DNA of 64,000 nt from contig QQVE01000048.1 of assembly GCA_003389325.1 (NCBI GenBank), forward strand, positions 62,001 through 126,000, given 5' to 3'. Position numbers and translations under genes: made by a program. This DNA is from Planctomycetota bacterium (GTDB taxonomy: Bacteria > Planctomycetota > Planctomycetia > Pirellulales > PALSA-1355). Positions 17,779-24,473 of the stretch are shown here, piece after piece; within the stretch, counting starts at the first letter, position 1, and each line of letters starts with the position of its first letter. Under the pieces are notes generated by a model. That model ran no database searches. It was not told where the DNA came from and worked only from the letters and a program-made list of their open reading frames with translations.

Positions 17779-18858
17779 ATGCCCGATTACAACGTCATCA
17801 AGCTGACCGCCGCGCCGGACGTCGAGCAACTCGCCTGCTGGGACGTGGTGATCGTCGGCGCGGGGCCGGCGGGGTTGGCGGCGGGGCTGACCACGGCGCA
17901 TCGGGGGCTCACCACGCTGGTCGTCGAGGCCAAGAACGAGCCGGGCGGGCAGCCGCACTTTCTCTATCCCGACAAAGTAATCGCCGACATCCCGGGCTTT
18001 CCCGAGGGCGTCAGCGGCGAAGAGCTCGCCCGGCGGCAATACCAGCAGGCCGTCGACGCGCTCGTACAGTTCCGCTTCGAGGAGGAACTGGTGGCGATCG
18101 ACGACGTGCAGACGAAGGAGCGTGAGCTGAAACGGGTGGTCACCAACCGGGGCAGCTATCTCTGCCGCCGGGTGATCCTGGCCTGCGGGCTGCTGCACTT
18201 CCCGCGGCGGTTGCCGGTGCTCGAGGACGTCGACTCGCCCTGCGTGCAGTACCGCCTGCCGCGCGACCGCGATCTTAAGGGCATGCACGTGCTGATCGTC
18301 GGCGGCGGCGACTCGGCGCTCGATGCGGCGCTGATGGTGCTCGGCCGCGGCGGGCAAGTCGAACTACTCGTGCGCAAACCGCAACTGGCCGGCCGGCAAG
18401 AAGCGCTCGACCGCGTACGCGCCGCCGGCGGCACGGTGCGCACCTCGACCGAAATCACCGCCGCCCAGGCCGAAGGCGACCAGCTCCGCGTCACGCTCAC
18501 GGGCGGCCGCGAGTGCGTCGTGCCGCTGGTGATCGTGCAGATCGGCTACCTGGCCGGCCGCGAAACGTTCGAGCGGCTGGGGCTACGCTTGCAGGAAGAC
18601 GGCGGCGTCGCGGTCGATCAATACTACGAAACCAGCCGCCCGGGCATCTTCGCCGTCGGCGACGTGCACGGCGACATCAAGTTGGTCCCCGTCGCCTGGG
18701 CCGACGGCATTCAGGCCGCGATCTACGCCTTCAAGGAAATCACCAGCCCCTACTGGCTCAACGAAAAACGCCTGCACGACCAGCGCCTGGCACTGTTGCA
18801 GGAGAAGCTGGCCCTGATCGATAAGCACGCGGGCGGCAAGCCGGACCACACAGCATGA
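17779..18858 (+). CDS. FAD/NAD(P)-dependent oxidoreductase, thioredoxin-reductase fold without CxxC (type-2 ferredoxin/flavodoxin reductase-like)
   Basis: 359 residues. The FAD-binding GAGPAG motif is in VVIVGAGPAGLAAGL (about 27-41), with E/GGQ in EAKNEPGGQPHFLYPDKVIADIPGFP, a pattern typical of type-2 ferredoxin-NADP reductases. The NADPH site is HVLIVGGGDSALDAALMV (about 175) and the C-terminal FAD motif GIFAVGDVHGDIKLVPVAWADGIQAA. The thioredoxin-reductase CxxC redox pair is missing, so electrons probably go to a ferredoxin or flavodoxin. It overlaps the next gene by four bases (ATGA). Confidence 0.85.
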   Translation: MPDYNVIKLTAAPDVEQLACWDVVIVGAGPAGLAAGLTTAHRGLTTLVVEAKNEPGGQPHFLYPDKVIADIPGFPEGVSGEELARRQYQQAVDALVQFRFEEELVAIDDVQTKERELKRVVTNRGSYLCRRVILACGLLHFPRRLPVLEDVDSPCVQYRLPRDRDLKGMHVLIVGGGDSALDAALMVLGRGGQVELLVRKPQLAGRQEALDRVRAAGGTVRTSTEITAAQAEGDQLRVTLTGGRECVVPLVIVQIGYLAGRETFERLGLRLQEDGGVAVDQYYETSRPGIFAVGDVHGDIKLVPVAWADGIQAAIYAFKEITSPYWLNEKRLHDQRLALLQEKLALIDKHAGGKPDHTA

Positions 18859-19487
18859 GATCGCATCGTGTTCCAGTGGCACCAGACGATCCGAAAGCCC
18901 GCGCTTGGATCCGCGAGAATTTCGAGTTTTGCGCGCACAACCACCAACTTGCCGGCCGGCTGCTGCGTCAGTTCGGACTCGAGGGCGGCAGCCTCACGGC
19001 AGTCGTTCCCGAGTGGGTTGATATCACGCAGCTGGTTTCCTACCGCCAAGGGTCTGTTCCGCCATCCGACTTGCGGCAATACTCTCCCGGTACCAGCCCG
19101 AAGGACGAGCTAACGAACTTCGTGGTGGACCATCTGCGGACGGCACCCAATTCGGCTGCCGTCTGCGAACACTCGAGCACGGCTCGTCAGACTCTCCAGA
19201 TATGGACATGGAGCCCTCCCCCGGAGGCTCTCGACTTTGGCAACGACGACGTCTACTTTCTGTTGACGCCTGACAACGCGGGGCCCGACACAATCCGCGA
19301 TGCGCTTGGCGACTCGCTGGGCCACTGGGGAATCGCGGTGTGCACCTCGTACAAACGAACCACCGCGAACCCAGATCGCGATCGGTTTATCGACGAAATC
19401 GTGAGCAACACGAAGCATATCCTGATGCCTGCGTTCGACGACGACGGCTACTTGATTTGGTCGGTCGGGGCCGGGGCGGCAACTTAG
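18855..19487 (+). CDS. Uncharacterised protein
   Basis: 210 residues, not recognised. It starts inside the stop of the FAD reductase gene (ATGA), so translation is probably coupled. No membrane segment or signal. The C-terminal half contains NDDVYFLLTPDNAGPDTIRDALGDSLGHWGIAVCTSYK, which could be an alpha/beta domain. Lower GC than the reductase gene. Whether it works with the reductase is unknown; the overlap is the only hint. Confidence 0.55.
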   Translation: MRSHRVPVAPDDPKARAWIRENFEFCAHNHQLAGRLLRQFGLEGGSLTAVVPEWVDITQLVSYRQGSVPPSDLRQYSPGTSPKDELTNFVVDHLRTAPNSAAVCEHSSTARQTLQIWTWSPPPEALDFGNDDVYFLLTPDNAGPDTIRDALGDSLGHWGIAVCTSYKRTTANPDRDRFIDEIVSNTKHILMPAFDDDGYLIWSVGAGAAT

Positions 19488-19709
19488 AGAACGACCTCAC
19501 CGCAGACGATGGCCACCGCGTGGGGAGTCTTGCGGGCCTCGGCCTAGAACAAACCGTGCAAGGTCGCCGGGCTCACCGCGACGCGCTTGGCTTCGTTGAT
19601 CAGCGTGGGCATACCGGCGCGCTCATGAGCCCGGAGTGCGCCGACACGCGACGGGAACTGCCCCCCAAAGCCATTGGCCCCACCCGCGGATCAAAACTCC
19701 CCCAGCGGC

Positions 19710-20000
19710 TTACTTTTCCGCCCCTGGTCGCCTTGCCACCGCGCGCGCGAGCCCGCAGGCCAAGGCAATCGACCCTGACAGCACTGCGTTGGCTGCGACC
19801 ACGGCCATGCCCCAGAGCATCAGGGCCATGAAGAAGATCAGATCGGCGTCCGGATCGGGCGATTGAAACTCAGCGAGGACCATGTGTATCCACAACGCGA
19901 GTACCCCCAGCAGCGACGCAACGACAAACGCATAGCGTTTCTCTCGAAACGCGACGTTGGCTACCAGGGCAACCGCGATCATTAGGAAGAGTACCAACAT
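19710..20000 (-). CDS. Small membrane protein of unknown function
   Basis: 96 residues with three predicted transmembrane helices (about 1-17, 24-43 and 55-84) and a basic C-terminus ARAVARRPGAEK. The ATG is preceded by GGCGGCCGCCGAGAAAAGTT, with AGAAAAG as a weak site. Not recognised. It faces the preceding plus-strand gene tail-to-tail. The 220-base gap between them holds nothing I can name. Confidence 0.5.
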   Translation of the reverse strand: MLVLFLMIAVALVANVAFREKRYAFVVASLLGVLALWIHMVLAEFQSPDPDADLIFFMALMLWGMAVVAANAVLSGSIALACGLARAVARRPGAEK

Positions 20001-20055
20001 AACTTTTCTCGGCGGCCGCCTTAAGGAAGCAAATACAACGCAAACATTGTGATCG

Positions 20056-20424
20056 CTAATCGACCATGCCCGGCACTACCGATCGTCCAGCGTCATCGGA
20101 ACTCTGGTAATCGAACGATTGAGCCAGGGCCGTGTCATCGAGCTCGCTCAGATAGTCTGCCCACCACCGCTCGACCTCGTGCAGTCTTCTGGCTACCTGC
20201 TCGAGCTCAACTTCCGCGCTTTCAAGCAACAACCCGTCGCCCGGCACAACGCCGAACCGTTCCAGCCAGATCCGCCGCGCGGCGACCACGTGCGCCAGGT
20301 TACGCACCGCCCAGCGATACTCTCCGTAGGGGCGATTCTCAACAGGCACCGAATCCAACGACTCCAGCACCTGCGCATGCGCCTCGCGCTCATATTTGAA
20401 CCAGCTTCGAAATCGCTCGATCAT
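20056..20424 (-). CDS. Short DinB-family protein, C-terminal part missing
   Basis: 122 residues from an ATG with AGG five bases upstream. The first 60 residues match DinB: IERFRSWFKYEREAHAQVLESL, then WAVRNLAHVVAARRIWLERFG with the first His of the usual three-His metal site. Typical members run to 150-170 residues and finish with a helix containing HxxxHR; this one stops after SFDYQSSDDAGRSVVPGMVD, where that helix should begin. It may be a truncated, metal-site-lacking form, or decaying. It lies downstream of, and 15 bases from, a small membrane protein gene on the same strand. Confidence 0.65.
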   Translation of the reverse strand: MIERFRSWFKYEREAHAQVLESLDSVPVENRPYGEYRWAVRNLAHVVAARRIWLERFGVVPGDGLLLESAEVELEQVARRLHEVERWWADYLSELDDTALAQSFDYQSSDDAGRSVVPGMVD

Positions 20425-20439
20425 GTCAACCTGCAACGC

Positions 20440-20751
20440 TCACGTGGCGTTCGGCTCCGGATCTTTGATGTAAAAGGGCCCGCGAAAGCCGCCCTGCAGA
20501 TCCTCCCGAAAGCGGCGTCCGTCGGCGTTAAGGGGTCGACCAAACGCACGGATGAGCGGAAAAAAGACGGCATAGCAAGCAGCGTTTGCAGGGCGGTTCT
20601 CCGTCCAGTGGTACACGTAGATGTGTCCGGCATACGGTTCGCCGAGGAGGATGGCCGTTTGCCGCCGCATCCCAAAGAACGCCGCGACATAAGCAACTAG
20701 AACGGCGGCGATCACGAGGCCCAACACCACGTTGCGCCGACACTGGGTCAT
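20440..20751 (-). CDS. Single-pass membrane protein of unknown function
   Basis: 103 residues from MTQCRRNVVLGLVIAAVLVAYVAAFFGMRR: a short basic head, one hydrophobic helix and then an outside domain rich in aromatic residues (HIYVYHWTENRPANAACYAVFFPLIRAFGRPL). A longer frame to 20865 has no better start. A family is not recognised. It is probably co-transcribed with the short DinB gene 15 bases downstream. It overlaps none of the coding part of the plus-strand membrane protein if that gene starts at 20842 or 20887. Confidence 0.55.
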   Translation of the reverse strand: MTQCRRNVVLGLVIAAVLVAYVAAFFGMRRQTAILLGEPYAGHIYVYHWTENRPANAACYAVFFPLIRAFGRPLNADGRRFREDLQGGFRGPFYIKDPEPNAT

Positions 20752-20841
20752 GCCGAGTACCTGCCGGGCGGAAACAAAACTGCGGTTCGTCGTGTGACTA
20801 CGCTCCTCGACGCGCCTCTCTATTCTACCGATTCCTGTAGA

Positions 20842-21450
20842 ATGGACGTACAGTTCGTCCCTCAATCATGGCCTAGCGTGAAGGCAATGGACCAGCGACA
20901 TGCCATGTTGCCGATCGTCGTCCCTATGGGACTGCTGTATACGTTAGCGCAGTTTGTCATTTTGGGACGCTACTCGGGTGCGATCCACTTAGTATGCCTG
21001 GCAGGCGCGGTCGCGTTCATTTGTCTCGATGCCCCGGCGCGGCACCGTGCCCGACGCCGGATCGCGATCATCGCGGCAGCTATCGGCGTCTCTCCATTTC
21101 TTGGGCCCGGCATTGTTGCGCCGATCGTGCCGGGCGCAGCCGAACCCTTGCCCCACCTGTCCATCGAGTTGCTGGCGGTTGTGGTGATGCCACTCTACTG
21201 GATCGGCACCTTGCTGGTTGGTGGCATCGCCGGCGGCTTCTTCTACCTGTTTCTTGGCCCGGACTATCTGGACGTCATCTTTCTCGATGGCAATATCGTT
21301 CGCCCCTATATGGTTGCCGTATTCGGGCTGGCAGCCGCCGCGATTGCCGGCCTGCCGTTCATCATCGATGGCCTGAGATGGGTAGTGCAACGCTTCGTTT
21401 CTCGACAAGACGCTGCTGGCGGCACCACAGCGATCCCGGATGAGCAATGA
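20842..21450 (+). CDS. Multi-pass membrane protein of unknown function
   Basis: 202 residues from the ATG after TTCCTGTAGA; an ATG at 20887 (MDQRHAM) and a GTG at 20794 are alternatives. About five hydrophobic helices are seen (roughly residues 27-47, 50-63, 73-93, 110-133 and 152-176), with a short cytosolic basic loop ARHRARRR. Not recognised. It overlaps the next membrane protein gene by four bases (ATGA). The pair probably works together, but nothing in the sequence says how. Confidence 0.55.
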   Translation: MDVQFVPQSWPSVKAMDQRHAMLPIVVPMGLLYTLAQFVILGRYSGAIHLVCLAGAVAFICLDAPARHRARRRIAIIAAAIGVSPFLGPGIVAPIVPGAAEPLPHLSIELLAVVVMPLYWIGTLLVGGIAGGFFYLFLGPDYLDVIFLDGNIVRPYMVAVFGLAAAAIAGLPFIIDGLRWVVQRFVSRQDAAGGTTAIPDEQ

Positions 21451-21992
21451 GTGCTCCTAAACCACGAGTGAACCGTGACGACAGCTCTCCATCCAGGCAC
21501 ACAACGCAGTTCTCGCTACGTCATCTGCTCTGGTGGGTGTCGCTCGCTGCGGTGTACCTGGCTGCATGTGCAACCGTTCGCCGCGACGCCGACCCGCGCG
21601 GGATGGTGCTTGCCTTCGGAGCGGCGCTCGTGGCGACCGCCGTCTATCTGCTGGTCGACTCGACACCGGCCGCGCGGCGTTGGTTCGTCCTGGGTGTGGC
21701 GGCGGGCGGGATCGTCTCTGCCATCGCGTTCTGCGTCCGAGGCCCGTCTGCCTTCGCGACCCTGGTGGTCAACGCCCTGACTGCCAACACGCTGAAAGAG
21801 ATCCTCGCTTCGCCCCCCGGCGCTCTGGCCGTGGCGGCCGGCCTGTGCCTGCTTGTTGGCATCAGCCTCGGCGCGCTGCGCAACGTGTACCTCGGCCCGC
21901 GTCCGGTTGGCGTCGCCGCTTTGCTGTTGCTCGTCGTCTGGCTACTGCTGTGGTCGCTGGGCGTGGCTGCGCATGGCCACTTGCATCGCTAG
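21447..21992 (+). CDS. Planctomycete-type membrane protein of unknown function
   Basis: 181 residues. After a polar head it reads TQFSLRHLLWWVSLAAVYLA, an FSLRxLL opening seen at the start of many short membrane proteins in planctomycetes. Five hydrophobic helices follow (about 25-40, 52-66, 75-92, 116-134 and 145-174) and the C-terminus is GHLHR. Start and stop are clean, and the ATG overlaps the stop of the preceding membrane protein gene. The function is unknown. Confidence 0.6.
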   Translation: MSAPKPRVNRDDSSPSRHTTQFSLRHLLWWVSLAAVYLAACATVRRDADPRGMVLAFGAALVATAVYLLVDSTPAARRWFVLGVAAGGIVSAIAFCVRGPSAFATLVVNALTANTLKEILASPPGALAVAAGLCLLVGISLGALRNVYLGPRPVGVAALLLLVVWLLLWSLGVAAHGHLHR

Positions 21993-22003
21993 ACCGCGAT
22001 GAC

Positions 22004-22354
22004 TCACACCACCGTCACCGGGCCGTGATCGTCGCAGTGGCCGTCGTGCGGATGGTGCAGGCGGCCGTCGACCAGGTAGTCGACGTGATCGCCGTGAGGC
22101 ACGGCCGGATGACCGCAGCCCGGGCCGTGCACGTGGCCGGACTCGTGCTGGGCAGCCGACTTTCCGCTGGTGCAGCAATCCGGGTTCGCATCGGTCACTT
22201 GGATTTTGTGCTCGACGACTCGCCCGTCGGCTTCCTGGTGGTGCAGGTGACCGTCGTGCAGATAGTCGACGTGGTCCGCGTGCTTGATCCCCTGATGACC
22301 ACATCCGGGGCCATGCTGATGAGGATGATTCCCATGAACGGCTGCTTCGGCCAT
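22004..22354 (-). CDS. Histidine-rich tandem-repeat metal-binding protein
   Basis: 116 residues from an ATG with GGAGG eight bases upstream. Two copies of one unit are visible: HGPGCGHQGIKHADHVDYLHDGHLHH (about 14-39, 26 residues) and HGPGCGHPAVPHGDHVDYLVDGRLHH (about 75-100), then HPHDGHCDDHG. Between them is a CC-containing stretch. About a quarter of the residues are His, with conserved Cys and Asp, so it very likely binds zinc, nickel or a similar metal. Related His-rich proteins occur near metal efflux or uptake genes; none is adjacent here. No signal peptide, so a cytosolic metal buffer is inferred. Confidence 0.72.
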   Translation of the reverse strand: MAEAAVHGNHPHQHGPGCGHQGIKHADHVDYLHDGHLHHQEADGRVVEHKIQVTDANPDCCTSGKSAAQHESGHVHGPGCGHPAVPHGDHVDYLVDGRLHHPHDGHCDDHGPVTVV

Positions 22355-22624
22355 CGCGTTAACCTCCAAGATTTCGGGAACTCGATGTCACCGTTGAAAG
22401 CTTAGGGCGCCCTGCCGAATGAAGCAAGGCGGCTCAGCGTCCTGCCCCGCGCAAGCGCCGACCCGCCCATGACCAAGACGACGCGAGCGCGAAAAACTCG
22501 CGTACGCTTCCTTTGTGCATTCGCTTTTTCTATGGTGATCGTCAAGCGCGGCGCGGGCAGGCGTGCCGGATCACTTCCAGAACCGCGGCGGGGTCGCAGC
22601 ACGAGCCCTCAGGAGCTGGCCGAC

Positions 22625-23080
22625 ATGGAAAACGACGCATTGCGGGCGAGGATCAAACGCTGGACGCTGTTCCTCGGCGTGCTGCAGATTACGGTGGGCT
22701 GCCTGGTCGGGCTCATCCCGCCTTCGGCGGTGGAGTGGTTCCGCGGCATCGTGATGAGCCACATCGAGTACACGGTCAACGGCGTGCTCGTGATCGCCTT
22801 CGGCTTTCTGGTCGGCGAAATGCGGCTGTCGCGCCCGGCCCTGTGGGTCTGGTTCGTCACGCTGCAAGTCGGCACCTGGACCAACGGCACGGCCGGCCTG
22901 GTGGGGGCCTTCATTGGCTACTCCTCGTTTCTGATGCCGACTTTGAACGAGAAGTTTCCCCCGCCGCGCGGCACCGATCATCCGGCCGTCACCAGCCTGC
23001 TGCAAATCTGCGGCATCACGATCCTCGTCGCCCTGCTGCTCACGCTCTACGGCCTGCTCCGCGCTCGGCGCAGCGATTGA
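22625..23080 (+). CDS. Hydroxylaminobenzene mutase-like membrane protein
   Basis: 151 residues from an ATG with AGGAG nine bases upstream; frames starting further upstream are rejected. Four hydrophobic helices. The segment MSHIEYTVNGVLVIAFGFLVGEMRLSRPALWVWFV followed by WTNGTAGLVGAFIGYSSFLMP resembles the HAB-mutase/styrene-oxide-isomerase family pattern (MSxHxEGxxNGxxLxxLGLxxxxxRLS, then a T-x-x-N-W/G motif). Those are membrane isomerases of aromatic nitro or epoxide breakdown products. The match is from memory of motifs, so only the fold level is suggested. Confidence 0.6.
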   Translation: MENDALRARIKRWTLFLGVLQITVGCLVGLIPPSAVEWFRGIVMSHIEYTVNGVLVIAFGFLVGEMRLSRPALWVWFVTLQVGTWTNGTAGLVGAFIGYSSFLMPTLNEKFPPPRGTDHPAVTSLLQICGITILVALLLTLYGLLRARRSD

Positions 23081-23138
23081 CAACACACGCGCCGCCACGC
23101 AGACCTCCGACGAGCGGTGCGCCCGCTTTGGCAGCAGC

Positions 23139-23882
23139 CTACCCCTCGCCGCCGCCGGCTTCGACCACGTTCTTGGCGAAGCTTTGATAAGCCGCCCCGA
23201 CCTCCTGGGCCGTCGAGTCGGGAAAGGCGTGGAACGCGCCGCTGGAGAGCGCGGCCACGATCGCGTCGGCCACGAGCTGCGGGGGCTCGGCCACGTCGGC
23301 CAGGCCGGCCGAGTCGGCCATGTCGGTCGCGATCGGGCCGGGATGCACGCTCACGACGTGCGTTCCCTGGGCGGCGAGCTTCTCGCGCAAGGCCTGGGTA
23401 ATGCTGTACGACGCGGCCTTCGACGCCGAGTACGTGGCAAAGTCGCCAAAGCTCCGCAGCGACGCCACGCTGTTGAGTTGCACCAGCGCCCCGCCGCCGT
23501 TGGTCTTCAGCACCGGCGCAAACGCCTGGGCCACGCGCATCAGCCCGTACACGTTGGCGTCCATCTCGAACTTCATGTCGTCGATCGCGCTCTCGGCGAG
23601 CGGGTTCGCGTTCCGCAGCACGCCGGCGTTGTTCACCACCAGCGCCACGTCGCCCGCGCTCTTGGCGGCCGCGGCGATCGTCTTCGGCTTCGTCAGATCG
23701 AACTCCAGCGGCACCACCTTGTCGCCGTGTTTGGCCACCAGCTCCTTGACCGAGTCGGGATCGCGCACCGCGGCATACACTTTGCCGGCCCCGGCGGCCA
23801 GCAAGCCCTCGAGAATCACCTTGCCGATGCCCCGGTTGGCGCCAGTGACCAACGCCGTCTTCCCCTGAACGTCGAATGCCAT
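23139..23882 (-). CDS. SDR-family oxidoreductase
   Basis: 247 residues from [20 protein letters not shown]; the start is set by AGGAAA seven bases upstream, and a long upstream extension is rejected. TGANRGIG (13-20) binds the cofactor, NNAG is at 84-87, Ser138 is in QLNSVAS, and Tyr151/Lys155 are in YSASK, so the catalytic set is complete. [10 protein letters not shown] follows as the usual PG loop. It is a classical short-chain dehydrogenase, probably NADP(H)-linked given the R after TGAN; the substrate is unknown. It faces away from the pilin gene. Confidence 0.9.
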   Translation of the reverse strand: MAFDVQGKTALVTGANRGIGKVILEGLLAAGAGKVYAAVRDPDSVKELVAKHGDKVVPLEFDLTKPKTIAAAAKSAGDVALVVNNAGVLRNANPLAESAIDDMKFEMDANVYGLMRVAQAFAPVLKTNGGGALVQLNSVASLRSFGDFATYSASKAASYSITQALREKLAAQGTHVVSVHPGPIATDMADSAGLADVAEPPQLVADAIVAALSSGAFHAFPDSTAQEVGAAYQSFAKNVVEAGGGEG

Positions 23883-24203
23883 GATCGTTTCCTGTTGAGA
23901 TTCGCTGAGGCGCGCGGCACTTCGACCGCGCTTCGTTCCGGCCGGGGAGAAGGCGGTTCCTCTCTCCCGGCCCGTGCATTTTCGCACGGAAGCCCCGGCC
24001 GCCAAGCTCTCTTCGGGGGCGCATCGGCCGAGCGTGACCCCCGAGCCAGTAGCCGACCAGGCCGAAAAAACGGGCGAGAAACCCCTGCTGCCTGTTTTCC
24101 GAAAAACCGGCCCGCCGCACCGGGCGGCGTGAGCTATGTTTTCGGTAGACACTTCTTAGCGAGCTTCTCCAGCTCGGCGTCTTATTCAAGAGAGGCACTT
24201 CAC
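23883..24203. other. Divergent intergenic region
   Basis: Lies between the SDR gene (minus) and the Flp pilin gene (plus). GC-rich, with open frames that are shadows only. It should contain the promoters for both, but I could not pick a convincing pair of boxes. GAGAGG precedes the pilin ATG. Confidence 0.4.
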
Positions 24204-24377
24204 ATGAACGTCATCACGAAAATTCGCCACTTTATCGTATCCGAAGACGGGCCCACCGCAGTCGAATATGCGGTGATGCTCGCCCTGATCATCATCGTCT
24301 GCCTGACGGCCATCAACTCGTTGGGCTCGAACGCCAACACCACGTTCAACAACGTGGCCAACTCGATCGGCAGCTAG
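24204..24377 (+). CDS. Flp/Fap-type IVb pilin
   Basis: 57 residues. MNVITKIRHFIVSEDGPTAVEYAVMLALIIIVCLTAINSLG is a textbook Flp pilin: short basic leader, the processing site before the E-Y pair (G/A-x-x-x-x-EYA), and one hydrophobic helix. It would be cut by a TadV/PilD-type peptidase and assembled into Tad pili for attachment. The other tad genes are not in the window, so this is an orphan copy here. GAGAGG lies eight bases upstream of the start and a strong intrinsic terminator 25 bases after the stop, so it is transcribed on its own. Confidence 0.9.
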   Translation: MNVITKIRHFIVSEDGPTAVEYAVMLALIIIVCLTAINSLGSNANTTFNNVANSIGS

Positions 24378-24401
24378 TCTCCCACTCTGCGTTTCCTCCG
24401 C

Positions 24402-24441
24402 AAGCCCCTGCCGTGCGCACGCGCAGCAGGGGCTTATTTTT
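24402..24441 (+). terminator. Intrinsic terminator of the Flp pilin gene
   Basis: AAGCCCCTGC pairs perfectly with GCAGGGGCTT around a GC-rich 14-base loop and is followed by ATTTTT. Confidence 0.9.
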
Positions 24442-24473
24442 GCGCCGTCAGGTCGGTTCGCAGCTAGCGCCGC

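Noticed and set aside
23184..24377. 397-codon plus-strand frame ending in the Flp pilin
   Set aside because: Only the last 57 residues match the pilin; the rest is antisense to the SDR gene.
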